The notes under the pieces were generated by a model. It made no database searches. It was not told the DNA's origin and saw nothing but the letters and a program-made list of their open reading frames with translations. Shown here in pieces: positions 9,017 to 17,484 of a stretch of DNA of 64,000 bases (positions are counted from its first letter, which is position 1; every line of letters begins with the position of its first letter). The DNA comes from Micrococcales bacterium (GTDB lineage Bacteria > Actinomycetota > Actinomycetes > S36-B12 > UBA10799), in contig JADJCR010000010.1 in the NCBI GenBank assembly GCA_016703125.1, positions 7,187 through 71,186 of the forward strand, read 5' to 3'. The position numbers and the translations under genes are program-made.

Positions 9017-10684
9017 CTATCCCTCGGCCATGGGGATGCGCACACCGTCCCGGTCGGCAACGGCCTGCGCTTGCGGGTAGCCCGCGTCCACGTGCCGGAT
9101 GACACCCATTCCGGGGTCGTTGGTGAGGACCCGGGCCAGTTTCTCCCCGGCCAGCGCCGTGCCATCCGCCACACAGACCTGACCGGCGTGGATGGAGCGG
9201 CCCATCCCGACGCCACCGCCGTGGTGGATGGACACCCACGACGCCCCGGACGCGGTGTTGATCAGAGCGTTGAGCAGCGGCCAGTCGGCGATCGCGTCGC
9301 TGCCGTCGAGCATGGCCTCGGTCTCGCGGTACGGCGATGCCACGGACCCGCAGTCGAGGTGGTCGCGGCCGATGACGATCGGAGCGGACACCGTGCCGTC
9401 GGCGACCAGTTCGTTGAAGCGCACGCCGGCCTTGTCCCGCTCGCCGTAGCCGAGCCAGCAGATCCGTGACGGCAGACCTTGGAACGCCACGCGCTTCTCC
9501 GCGGCGCGCATCCACCGGGCCAGCGGTTCGTTGTCCGGGAACAACTCGAGCACCGCCCGGTCGGTGGCCGCGATGTCGGCTGGGTCACCGGAGGCAGCCA
9601 CCCAGCGGAACGGACCCTTGCCCTCGCAGAACAGCGGACGGATGTACGCCGGCACAAAACCGGGGAAGTCGAAAGCCCGGGCGAACCCGCCCAGCACCGC
9701 CTCGCCGCGGATGCTGTTGCCGTAGTCGAACACCTCGGCCCCGGCATCCATGAAACCGACCATCGCCTCCACATGGCGTGCCATCGATGCCCGCGCGCGC
9801 TGCGTGAAGTCCTCGGGGTCACGCTGCGCCTCGCTGTGCCAGTCCTCGAAACTGATCCCCAGCGGCAAGTACGACAACGGGTCGTGGGCCGAGGTCTGGT
9901 CGGTGACGATGTCGACGTCGACACCGCGGCGCAGCAACTCGGGCAGCACGTGGGCGGCGTTGCCCACCACCCCCACACTCCAGCCACGGCGTTCCCGCTT
10001 GGCCGTCAGCGCCTTCTCCACCGCCAGGTCGAGATCGTCGGTCCATTCGTCGAGGTAGCGGTCCTTGACCCGGCGTTCCAGCCGGGTGGCGTCGACATCG
10101 ACGATCAGGCACGCGCCGTCGTTCAGCGTGACCGCCAGGGGCTGGGCGCCACCCATGCCGCCACAACCGCCGGTCAGCGTCAGTGTCCCGGCCAGCGTGC
10201 CGCCGAACCGCTTGGCGGCCACCGCGGCGAAGGTCTCGTAGGTCCCCTGCAGGATGCCCTGGGTGCCGATGTAGATCCAGGAACCGGCGGTCATCTGCCC
10301 GTACATGGTCAGACCGAGGGCCTCCAGGCGGCGGAACTCCGGCCAGTTCGCCCAGTCCCCCACCAAGTTCGAGTTGGCGATGAGAACCCGCGGTGCCCAC
10401 TCGTGGGTCCGCATGACACCCACGGGACGCCCGGACTGCACGAGCATCGTCTCGTCGTCGCGCAGGGTGGACAGCGTGCGCATGAGCGCGTGGAAGCTGG
10501 GCCAGTCCCGTGCCGCACGGCCGGTGCCGCCGTAGACGACAAGTTCGTCGGGGTTCTCCGCTACCTCGGGATCCAGGTTGTTGGCGAGCATGCGCATCGC
10601 CGCCTCCTGCGGCCACCCGAGCGCGGTGCGCTGCGTTCCGCGCGCCGCGCGAACGCTGACCGGCGTACCCAGTTCGTGTGTCAT
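9017..10684 (-). CDS. hutU: urocanate hydratase (urocanase)
   Basis: This NAD-dependent enzyme converts urocanate to 4-imidazolone-5-propionate in the cytoplasm. The length, 555 aa, is standard. Family features include the N-terminal substrate region with YGGTGRAARDW, the Gly-rich NAD-binding stretch TLTGGCGGMGGAQP, and the C-terminal ICWLGYGERDKAG with the conserved active-site Cys context. The ATG at 10684 overlaps the hutH stop, so the two are translationally coupled. Confidence 0.97.
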   Translation of the reverse strand: MTHELGTPVSVRAARGTQRTALGWPQEAAMRMLANNLDPEVAENPDELVVYGGTGRAARDWPSFHALMRTLSTLRDDETMLVQSGRPVGVMRTHEWAPRVLIANSNLVGDWANWPEFRRLEALGLTMYGQMTAGSWIYIGTQGILQGTYETFAAVAAKRFGGTLAGTLTLTGGCGGMGGAQPLAVTLNDGACLIVDVDATRLERRVKDRYLDEWTDDLDLAVEKALTAKRERRGWSVGVVGNAAHVLPELLRRGVDVDIVTDQTSAHDPLSYLPLGISFEDWHSEAQRDPEDFTQRARASMARHVEAMVGFMDAGAEVFDYGNSIRGEAVLGGFARAFDFPGFVPAYIRPLFCEGKGPFRWVAASGDPADIAATDRAVLELFPDNEPLARWMRAAEKRVAFQGLPSRICWLGYGERDKAGVRFNELVADGTVSAPIVIGRDHLDCGSVASPYRETEAMLDGSDAIADWPLLNALINTASGASWVSIHHGGGVGMGRSIHAGQVCVADGTALAGEKLARVLTNDPGMGVIRHVDAGYPQAQAVADRDGVRIPMAEG

Positions 10685-12234
10685 CGCTTCCACCTTCCTG
10701 CTTCCAGAGGCCCCACGGCATCCTCGACGGCGGCCAGGACCGATCCGTCGGCCAGCAGGCCGACCGCGTCCTCGATCTGCTCGGTGACCACGGCGTCCGG
10801 TCCTGGTCCCGCCACCTTCGTCCGCAGCACGTCGCGAGCGGCGCCGGTCCCCGGGGCCGGCTGCAGCGGTGCGCGCAGGTCCAGTGCGCGCGACCCGACC
10901 AGGATCTCCACGGCCAGCACCCGCCGCAGCCCGTCCACGGCCTCCCGGAGCTTCAAGCCGGCCGACCACCCCATGGAGACGTGGTCCTCCTGCATCGCCG
11001 AACTGGGGATGGAGTCGACGCTGGCAGGCGCGGCGAGCCGCTTCAGAGTGGACACGATCCCGGCGGCGGCGTACTGGGCGATCATGTAGCCGGAGTCGAC
11101 CCCTATCTCATGGCCCAGGAACGGCGGCAGACCCTGCGATCGGGTCTTGTCCAGCATCCGGTCCGTCCTGCGCTCGGAGATGGAGGCCACGTCGGCGCAG
11201 GCGATCGCCAGGAAGTCCAAGACGTACCCCACGGGCGCGCCGTGGAAGTTGCCATTGGACTGCACCCGGCCGTCGGGCAGGACCACCGGATTGTCGATGA
11301 CGGCCTGCAGTTCCCGCTCAGCCACGATCCGGGCGTGCTCGGCGGTGTCCCTGGCCGCTCCGGTGACCTGGGGTGCGCACCGCAAGGAGTAGGCGTCCTG
11401 AACCAGGTGTTCGGTGTCCTCCCGGTGGCTGGCCACGATCTCGGAGCCTGCGAGCAGCCGCCGCAGGTTGCCTGCCGAGGCGACCTGGCCCGGATGCGGG
11501 CGCAGGGCCACCAGATCCTCGGCGAATGCCCGGTCGGTGCCCAGCAGCGCCTCCACGGACATCGCCGTGGCCAGGTCACTGAGGGCGAACAACTCGTCGA
11601 GGTCCGCCAGGGCGAGGGCCAGCATGCCCAGCATCCCGTCCGTGCCGTTGATGAGGGCCAGGCCCTCCTTCTCGTGCAGCACGAGGGGTTCGATGCCGGC
11701 TTGTGCCAGGGCGTCAGCCGCGGACCCGGTGCCGCCGCGCGGATCCAGTACCTCGCCCTCCCCCATGGCGACCAGGGCCACGTGCGACAGCGGCGCCAGG
11801 TCACCGCTGCACCCCAGCGATCCGTATGTCCGCACCGCCGGGGTGATGCCCTCGTTGACCATGCGCGCGAGGGTCTCGACGACCACCGGCCGCACTCCGG
11901 TGAGCCCGGAGGCCAAGGTCTTGAGCCGTAGCACCATCAGCGCGCGGACCACCTCAGGGTCGACGAGCGCGCCGGTGCCCGCCGCATGACTGCGGATCAG
12001 GCTGCGCTGGAGCGCGGTGCGCCGGTCGGCGGGAATGGAGACCGTCGCCAGCGCCCCGAACCCCGTCGAGATCCCGTAGACGGGCAGGTCGGCACCCGCG
12101 AGCTCGTCGACGATCGCGCGCCCGGCCCGGACAGCCTCCCTCGCATCCGGTGGGATCGCGACGCTGGATCTGCCTCTGGCAACGTCAACCACATCCGCGA
12201 GCGTCAAGGTGTCGATCGAGCATTCCTGCGTCAC
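10681..12234 (-). CDS. hutH: histidine ammonia-lyase
   Basis: It removes ammonia from L-histidine to form urocanate, the first committed step of the pathway. The product is 517 aa from the GTG at 12234; a TTG at 12246 is in frame but less likely. The MIO prosthetic-group site reads GSLGCSGDLAPLSH, a Cys-Ser-Gly triad instead of Ala-Ser-Gly, as I recall for other actinobacterial HutH proteins. The conserved N-terminal YGISTGFG and the C-terminal QEDHVSMGW are present. It is the first gene of hutHUIG. Repeat array B lies directly upstream, so the hut promoter must lie beside or within it. No hut repressor gene is in the window. Confidence 0.96.
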   Translation of the reverse strand: MTQECSIDTLTLADVVDVARGRSSVAIPPDAREAVRAGRAIVDELAGADLPVYGISTGFGALATVSIPADRRTALQRSLIRSHAAGTGALVDPEVVRALMVLRLKTLASGLTGVRPVVVETLARMVNEGITPAVRTYGSLGCSGDLAPLSHVALVAMGEGEVLDPRGGTGSAADALAQAGIEPLVLHEKEGLALINGTDGMLGMLALALADLDELFALSDLATAMSVEALLGTDRAFAEDLVALRPHPGQVASAGNLRRLLAGSEIVASHREDTEHLVQDAYSLRCAPQVTGAARDTAEHARIVAERELQAVIDNPVVLPDGRVQSNGNFHGAPVGYVLDFLAIACADVASISERRTDRMLDKTRSQGLPPFLGHEIGVDSGYMIAQYAAAGIVSTLKRLAAPASVDSIPSSAMQEDHVSMGWSAGLKLREAVDGLRRVLAVEILVGSRALDLRAPLQPAPGTGAARDVLRTKVAGPGPDAVVTEQIEDAVGLLADGSVLAAVEDAVGPLEAGRWKR

Positions 12235-12284
12235 GACCCGATTCAATCAGCACCGCGCCCATGAGGCACCGCTACGCGTTACTC

Positions 12285-12572
12285 GATTGCGACGAAAGTG
12301 CGGCGCCCACAGCCTGGTTTGCGACGAAGGTGGCCGGTCGCAGGCCGAAGACCACGCACCTTCGCGACAAACCGACCCCGAAGACCCACACCTTCGTCAC
12401 ACAGGACGCCTCAGTCGGCCAGGGGCGCGATTGTGACGAAAGTGCGGCGCCCACAGCCTCGTTTGCGACGAAGGTGGCCGGTCGCAGGCCTCGCAACCCC
12501 GCACCTTCGCGACAAACCGACCCCGAAGACCTGCACCTTCGTCACACAGGACGCCTCAGTCGACCAAGGGTC
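12285..12572. repeat. 144-bp tandem repeat with dyad symmetry (array B)
   Basis: The 321-bp gap between hutH and the next gene is filled by two nearly identical 144-bp units (12285-12428 and 12429-12572). Each unit has two direct motifs of the form GYGACGAARGTG (12289 and 12321 in unit 1) followed by two inverted ones, CACCTTCG plus C/T-rich end (12357 and 12389). Spacing is exactly 32 bp on each arm, giving an interrupted palindrome. Unit 2 repeats these at 12433, 12465, 12501 and 12533. The end of unit 2 overlaps the last six codons of the gene at 12556, and unit 1 carries a diverged copy of the same coding tail. Confidence 0.85.
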
Positions 12573-13968
12573 CTTGCACCCGCAGATGCGCCCGACCTGC
12601 GTAGGAGTCGGCCGCGATCCGGCTGCCCTTGAACTCACCGGTCACCCGGTACCGGCCCACGCTGGGGGGAACGAACGTCACCGTGGCGGTGCCTGCCCGA
12701 ACCATGACCTGGTAACGACGGGTGAACTGCCAGCCGTCGATGGGGTCGAACCGTTCGACCGTCATCACGCCCGGGCCATCCACTGCCGGACGCACCCGCA
12801 GGGCCAGTCGCGCTGATGAGCCGGGAGCGGCCTTCGCCGAACGGCGGCCGTTGAACGTGACGGATGCCTGCGTGATCGTCCGCGACACCCGCTTGAGCGT
12901 GTAGCGCCCCTCGCCCTGCACTGCGACGAAGTAGCGGCCTGCGGCCACGGTGCGCTCGATGTAATCCCCGCGCCCGATCCTCCTGCCGTCGTCGCGCACC
13001 AAGCGCATCGTCGGACCACCGTTGACATTCAAGGTCAGTGTGCTGCGGCGGGTCACGTCGAACCGGTACAGGTCGCGGGCGTCGATGCCGCCGTTCACCT
13101 TCCCCCGCACGCGGGCGTTGTTGCCGATGAAGATGCCGGGCGTGGTGTCGTCCTTACGGGCAGGGGCCACACGCAGTCGGTAGGGCTGCTTGCTGCGACT
13201 ACGCCCGGCCCGAACGACCAGGTAGTACCGGCCGGTCTCGGTCGGCGTGAACAGCGAGTAGCCGCCACAGGACAGACTCTTGACCGTGGATCCGTCGAAG
13301 GATGTGGTGCCGGGGGCGTAGACGTCCAGACCGGTGCACTGGTCGGCGCGCAGACTCAAGCGCATGGTGCGCCCCTCGCGCATACGTGTCCGATAGGCGT
13401 CGCCGGGATTGAGCAAGCGGTCGACGCTGTCCTTGATGCCGCGAGCAGGCAGGGGTTTGCCGGGCGGCTCGGGCGGTGGACTCGGGACGAGCACCCGCAG
13501 CGAGAATCGGTCGGCGACCGATCCGGTCTCCCGGCCGATGCGGATGGTGTATTCGGCGCCGGGCTCAAGGCCCTCCTCGTCGAGCGTTGCGACACCGTTG
13601 GCGTCGGTCTCAGCGCAGTTCAGGCTCTGCAGTTTCGACCGGACTTGCCGGTACAGATCGACGGTCGCGTCCATCTCCCCGGCCGCGTCCATCTGCACGA
13701 TCACCGCGCCGCGCTTGGGGGCGGTGAAGCGGTACCAGACAGATGCGTCCGTGCCCTGCCCGCAGGAACTCCAGTCATTGGTGATGGTGGTCTCAAGCGT
13801 GGCGTCGACGAGCGTGCCGGTGACGTCGGCCGGCAGTTGCAGTCGCGTGGCATCGGCACGGTTGTCGTTGGTCGGAGGGGCCGCCCACGCAGGCGTGGTG
13901 ACCATCAACCCTGCGACCACAAGGCCCGTGGTCGTACAGGACAGGAATCTTCGTGAAGTTGAGGTCAT
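12556..13968 (-). CDS. secreted multidomain protein with PPC-like repeats
   Basis: The product is 470 aa from the ATG at 13968. It has an N-terminal signal peptide (basic start, hydrophobic core, cleavage near TPAWA-AP at about 29). About three beta-sandwich modules follow that resemble bacterial pre-peptidase C-terminal (PPC) domains: TNDNRADA near the mature N-terminus, VWYRFTAPKRG, then GRYYLVVRAG and AGRYFVAVQG repeats. A proline-rich linker (about 180-195) separates modules 1 and 2. The C-terminal region resembles an Ig-like module (GRYRVTGEF). No catalytic domain is seen, so a surface or extracellular binding role is likely. The last codons lie within repeat array B. Confidence 0.7.
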   Translation of the reverse strand: MTSTSRRFLSCTTTGLVVAGLMVTTPAWAAPPTNDNRADATRLQLPADVTGTLVDATLETTITNDWSSCGQGTDASVWYRFTAPKRGAVIVQMDAAGEMDATVDLYRQVRSKLQSLNCAETDANGVATLDEEGLEPGAEYTIRIGRETGSVADRFSLRVLVPSPPPEPPGKPLPARGIKDSVDRLLNPGDAYRTRMREGRTMRLSLRADQCTGLDVYAPGTTSFDGSTVKSLSCGGYSLFTPTETGRYYLVVRAGRSRSKQPYRLRVAPARKDDTTPGIFIGNNARVRGKVNGGIDARDLYRFDVTRRSTLTLNVNGGPTMRLVRDDGRRIGRGDYIERTVAAGRYFVAVQGEGRYTLKRVSRTITQASVTFNGRRSAKAAPGSSARLALRVRPAVDGPGVMTVERFDPIDGWQFTRRYQVMVRAGTATVTFVPPSVGRYRVTGEFKGSRIAADSYAGRAHLRVQGPLVD

Positions 13969-14068
13969 GGTGACCACCCCGTGATCAACGCTACTCCCGA
14001 TCCGCCGCGGACAGAAGGCTTCGCCGGGTGGGAGATCGAACCGTGATCCGGGCCGACCCGAAACCTCT

Positions 14069-14839
14069 CTACAGCACCTTCCCCAGGAAGTCCTGGAACC
14101 GTTTGCTCTTCGGGTTGGCGAGGATCTCGCGGGGTTCCCCGATCTCAGCCACCACGCCTTTGTCGATAAAGGCCAGGAGGTCACCCACCTCGCGCGCGAA
14201 CCCCATCTCATGGGTCACGACCACCATCGTCATGCCGGACTCGGCCAGGCGTCGCATCACGTCGAGCACCTCTCCGACCAGCTCCGGGTCGAGCGCGGAA
14301 GTCGGCTCGTCGAAGAGCATCAAGTCGGGATCCATCGCCAGGGCACGCGCGATGGCCACCCGCTGCTGCTGGCCGCCGGACAACTGCATCGGGTAGCTGT
14401 CACCACGGTCGCCCAGACCGACCTTGGCCAACAAGTCGATGGCCCGCTCCCGCGCCTGTTTCTTGTTGTCCTTGCGGACCACCACCGGGCCACTCATGAC
14501 GTTCTCAGCGGCCGTCATGTGCGGGAAGAGGTTGAAGCGCTGGAAGACCATCCCGATCGACCGTCGCTGTGCGGCGACTTCCTTGTCGTGCATCTCGTAC
14601 AGCTTGCCGCCGCGCTGCGTGTAGCCGATGAGTTCCCCGTCCACCGACAGTCGCCCCGCGTCGATCTTCTCCAGGTGGTTGATGCAGCGCAGGAAGGTGG
14701 ACTTCCCACCGCCGGACGGTCCCACGATGCAGGCCACCTCGCCGGTGTGGATCTCCATGTCGATCCCGCGCAGGACCTCGTTGCGCCCGAAGGCCTTGTG
14801 GACGTTCTCCGCCAGGACCTTCACAGGTTTCTCACTCAT
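14069..14839 (-). CDS. polar amino-acid ABC transporter ATP-binding protein
   Basis: The 256-aa ATPase is of the GlnQ/HisP type: Walker A GPSGGGKST, signature LSGGQQQR, Walker B LMLFDEPTSALD and the switch His in VVTHEMGF. It energises uptake with the adjacent permease and binding protein. The ATG at 14839 overlaps the permease stop as ATGA, so the two are coupled. Substrate specificity would be set by the binding protein. Confidence 0.95.
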   Translation of the reverse strand: MSEKPVKVLAENVHKAFGRNEVLRGIDMEIHTGEVACIVGPSGGGKSTFLRCINHLEKIDAGRLSVDGELIGYTQRGGKLYEMHDKEVAAQRRSIGMVFQRFNLFPHMTAAENVMSGPVVVRKDNKKQARERAIDLLAKVGLGDRGDSYPMQLSGGQQQRVAIARALAMDPDLMLFDEPTSALDPELVGEVLDVMRRLAESGMTMVVVTHEMGFAREVGDLLAFIDKGVVAEIGEPREILANPKSKRFQDFLGKVL

Positions 14840-15768
14840 CGGTCTCCACCTCCCAACCGCAGACGCCGTCGCCACTTCTGGATCGGCGTGGGCGGCAACT
14901 CGCGCATCGCACCCTTGGCGTAGTAGCGCTCGATGTAGTACTGGCCGACCATGAGGATGCTGGTCAGCCCCAGGTACCACATGCTGGCCATCACAGCCAT
15001 CGGGAACGGCTGGAACAGACGGTTGCCGATGGCGCTGGCTTGGAAGAACAGCTCAGGGGTCAGCGGGATCGCAATCACCAGCGAGGTGGTCTTCAGCATC
15101 GAGATCGTCTCGTTGCCCGTGGGCGGCACGATCACCCGCATTGCCTGCGGAAGCACGATGTGTCGCAGCGTCTGCATCCGACTCATGCCCACCGCGGTGG
15201 CCGCCTCGTCCTGTCCCTCGTCGACGCTGAGGATTCCCGCCCGCACGATCTCAGCCATGTAGGCGGCCTCGTTGAGACCCAGACCGAGCAGGGCCGCGAC
15301 GAAGGCAGGGATCAGGGTCTTGGTCTCGAAGGACAACAATTCCGGGCCGAAGGGCACGCCCAGCGACAGCGTCGTGTAGAGGGCGATGATGTTCGCCCAC
15401 AGGAACAACTGCACGTAGACGGGCGTGCCCCGGAAGGCCCAGATGAACATCCAACTGGTGCCGTTGAGCACCGGATTGGGCGACAGGCGCATGATCGCCA
15501 GCACGATGCCAAGCACCAAGCCGATGATCATGGCCAGCACGGTCAAGACGATCGTGACGCCGACACCCTTGAGGATCGGTGGAGAGAAGATCCACTCCCC
15601 GATCAGCGACCAGCCCCAGTTGGGATTGGTGAGCAGGCTGTGCAGGAACATCGCACCGAACAGTGCGACGAGCGCGGCGCCCACCCACCGTCCCGGGTGC
15701 CGTACGGGCACAGCCTCGATCGGCGGCTTCTCTCGCTCCACCGATTCCTCGTGGGTGTTAGCAGTCAC
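14836..15768 (-). CDS. polar amino-acid ABC transporter permease
   Basis: This 310-aa permease belongs to the His/Glu/Gln/Arg/opine family. A basic/acidic cytoplasmic N-terminus of about 25 residues precedes five or six membrane helices. The EAA-like loop (DEGQDEAATAVGMSR..) contacts the ATPase, and the region WAFRGTPVYVQLFL is typical of this family. One permease only is encoded, so it probably acts as a homodimer. It starts 20 bp after the binding-protein gene. Confidence 0.93.
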   Translation of the reverse strand: MTANTHEESVEREKPPIEAVPVRHPGRWVGAALVALFGAMFLHSLLTNPNWGWSLIGEWIFSPPILKGVGVTIVLTVLAMIIGLVLGIVLAIMRLSPNPVLNGTSWMFIWAFRGTPVYVQLFLWANIIALYTTLSLGVPFGPELLSFETKTLIPAFVAALLGLGLNEAAYMAEIVRAGILSVDEGQDEAATAVGMSRMQTLRHIVLPQAMRVIVPPTGNETISMLKTTSLVIAIPLTPELFFQASAIGNRLFQPFPMAVMASMWYLGLTSILMVGQYYIERYYAKGAMRELPPTPIQKWRRRLRLGGGDR

Positions 15769-15788
15769 GGCGTCATCCTAGGCCGGGA

Positions 15789-16694
15789 TCAGCTGGCCGG
15801 GTTGACTTCGGCTTGGGTGACGGCGCCGTCGGCCAGTCCCCACTGGTCCAGGACCGCCGCGTAGGTGCCGTCGGCGATCAGCGCGTCGACCGCACCCTGG
15901 ATGGCAGTCGCGAACTCGGTCTCCTCCTTGGGAACCACGATGCCGTACGGGGCCGAGTCGTAGACGTCTCCGACCGGCTCGAGCTTGCCCGACTGCTGGA
16001 TGGCGTAGGCGACGACCGGCGAGTCGGCCAGCATGGCGTCGGCCTTGCCGCTCACCACCGCGGTGGTTGCCTCGGACTGCAGGCCGTACTGCTGGATGTT
16101 GATCTCCGGCTTGCCAGCCGCAGTGCACTCCTCGTTGCGCGCCTCGATGTCGTCGACCTGCACCGTGGCCTTCTGGACCGCCACCGTCTTACCGCAGGGG
16201 TCCTCGACGGAGATGCCCGACGGGTTGCCGGTCTGCACCGCCCACGACGTGCCGGCGTTGAAGTAGCTGATCATGTTGACCTGCTTCTCGCGCTCCGGGT
16301 TGATCGTGAACGAGGACATCGACGCCGGGAACTTGCCGTTCTGAACGCCGACGATCAGCGAATCGAACGTGGAGTTCTCGAACTGTCCCTCGAGACCGAG
16401 TTTGGCGGCGATCGCCTTGCCGAGATCCACATCGAACCCGACGATCGTCTGGCCGTCCTCGGCGAAGAACTCGTTGGGCGCGTAGCTGGCGTCCGTACCG
16501 AAGACGAGGACGCCGGTGGACTTCACACTCTCGGGCACCTGGGCCGCCAGCGCCTCATCGGCGGTCACTGCCGGGATACCACTCGGACTGGCTGAGGCTT
16601 CGTCGGAACCGGAGTCCCCGCCGCACGCACTCAGCGCGAGACCGGCGACCGCGACGGCTGCTGCCATCCGGCCCACACTCATGAATCTGGACAT
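15789..16694 (-). CDS. ABC transporter substrate-binding lipoprotein (amino acid)
   Basis: The product is 301 aa with a lipoprotein signal peptide ending in the lipobox LSAC (Cys at about 24), followed by a flexible Gly/Ser/Asp linker. The body is a family-3 (SBP_bac_3) solute-binding protein: TDASYAPNEFF, VGFDVDLGKAIAAKLG, and the FTINPEREKQV motif. An AGGAG sequence stands 6 nt before the ATG. First gene of the importer operon. The ligand is probably a polar amino acid such as glutamate or glutamine, but this is not decidable from sequence alone. Confidence 0.94.
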   Translation of the reverse strand: MSRFMSVGRMAAAVAVAGLALSACGGDSGSDEASASPSGIPAVTADEALAAQVPESVKSTGVLVFGTDASYAPNEFFAEDGQTIVGFDVDLGKAIAAKLGLEGQFENSTFDSLIVGVQNGKFPASMSSFTINPEREKQVNMISYFNAGTSWAVQTGNPSGISVEDPCGKTVAVQKATVQVDDIEARNEECTAAGKPEINIQQYGLQSEATTAVVSGKADAMLADSPVVAYAIQQSGKLEPVGDVYDSAPYGIVVPKEETEFATAIQGAVDALIADGTYAAVLDQWGLADGAVTQAEVNPAS

Positions 16695-16827
16695 TCTGTT
16701 CTCCTATGTGTTGTCCTGGTCAGATTCGGCTGCCGATCGCAGGGCGCGATCCGGGCCCCGATCGGGCGAACAGAACCTGATTCGTTGATCCTGCCAGATA
16801 TCCACAGGTTCTGGGGTAATTCGCCGA

Positions 16828-17421
16828 TCACGTTCTCGGCGCGTTCCATACGTCGATCACCGGCTGGGCGTGTTCGACGCCGAGTTTCGACAGGGTGCCG
16901 GTGGCCAGCGCGAACAGGCGTCCGCCCCCGGCGGGAAGCCCCAGCCAGGTGGCGGTGAGGATGCGCAGCACATGTCCGTGGGCGATCAGCGCAACGTCCT
17001 GGTCGGCATCCAGATAAGGCTGGCACGTCGACAGCAGACGCCGACACCGACGGGCCACGTCCTCGGGCTGCTCGCCGGGCGTGCCACCCGGCGCGATGTG
17101 GGCGTTCCAGATCACCCAGTCCGGATCCTGCTCGTCCTCACGGATCTGCGCGGTTGTACGACCCTCGTACCCTCCGTAGTCCCATTCGAGCAGGTCGTCG
17201 GTGAACACGTCGGGGTGCAGCCCCGCCAGAGCGGCGGTTTCCCGCGCCCGCTGCAGCGGACTGCACGCGACGTACCCGAATTGATGCGCGGCCAGGCGGG
17301 GGGCCAGGGCAGCCGCCGCCTGCCTGCCCTGCGGGGTCAGCGGGATGTCGGTGCGTCCGGTGTGTTGCCCCGACAGACTCCATTGGGTCTGCCCGTGTCT
17401 GATCAGCACAATGCCCGCCAT
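16828..17421 (-). CDS. histidine phosphatase (phosphoglycerate-mutase-like)
   Basis: The 197-aa protein shows the RHG motif (IRHGQTQWS, catalytic His about residue 8), the phosphate-binding Arg in SPLQRARETA, the acid Glu in LLEWDYGGYEGRT, and a second His in IAHGHVLRI. This is the branched GpmB/CobC/acid-phosphatase group, not the cofactor-dependent glycolytic mutase. It lies downstream of the ABC importer on the same strand with a 133-bp gap. The substrate is unknown. Confidence 0.9.
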   Translation of the reverse strand: MAGIVLIRHGQTQWSLSGQHTGRTDIPLTPQGRQAAAALAPRLAAHQFGYVACSPLQRARETAALAGLHPDVFTDDLLEWDYGGYEGRTTAQIREDEQDPDWVIWNAHIAPGGTPGEQPEDVARRCRRLLSTCQPYLDADQDVALIAHGHVLRILTATWLGLPAGGGRLFALATGTLSKLGVEHAQPVIDVWNAPRT

Positions 17422-17484
17422 GAGGGTCTACTGTGCCAGCAGTACGCAACCGATCGCACGAATCGCGTGACAGAGGTGGTGGGC

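Noticed and set aside
12285..12572. CRISPR array
   Set aside because: Only two units of 144 bp with no short repeat-spacer alternation and no cas genes.
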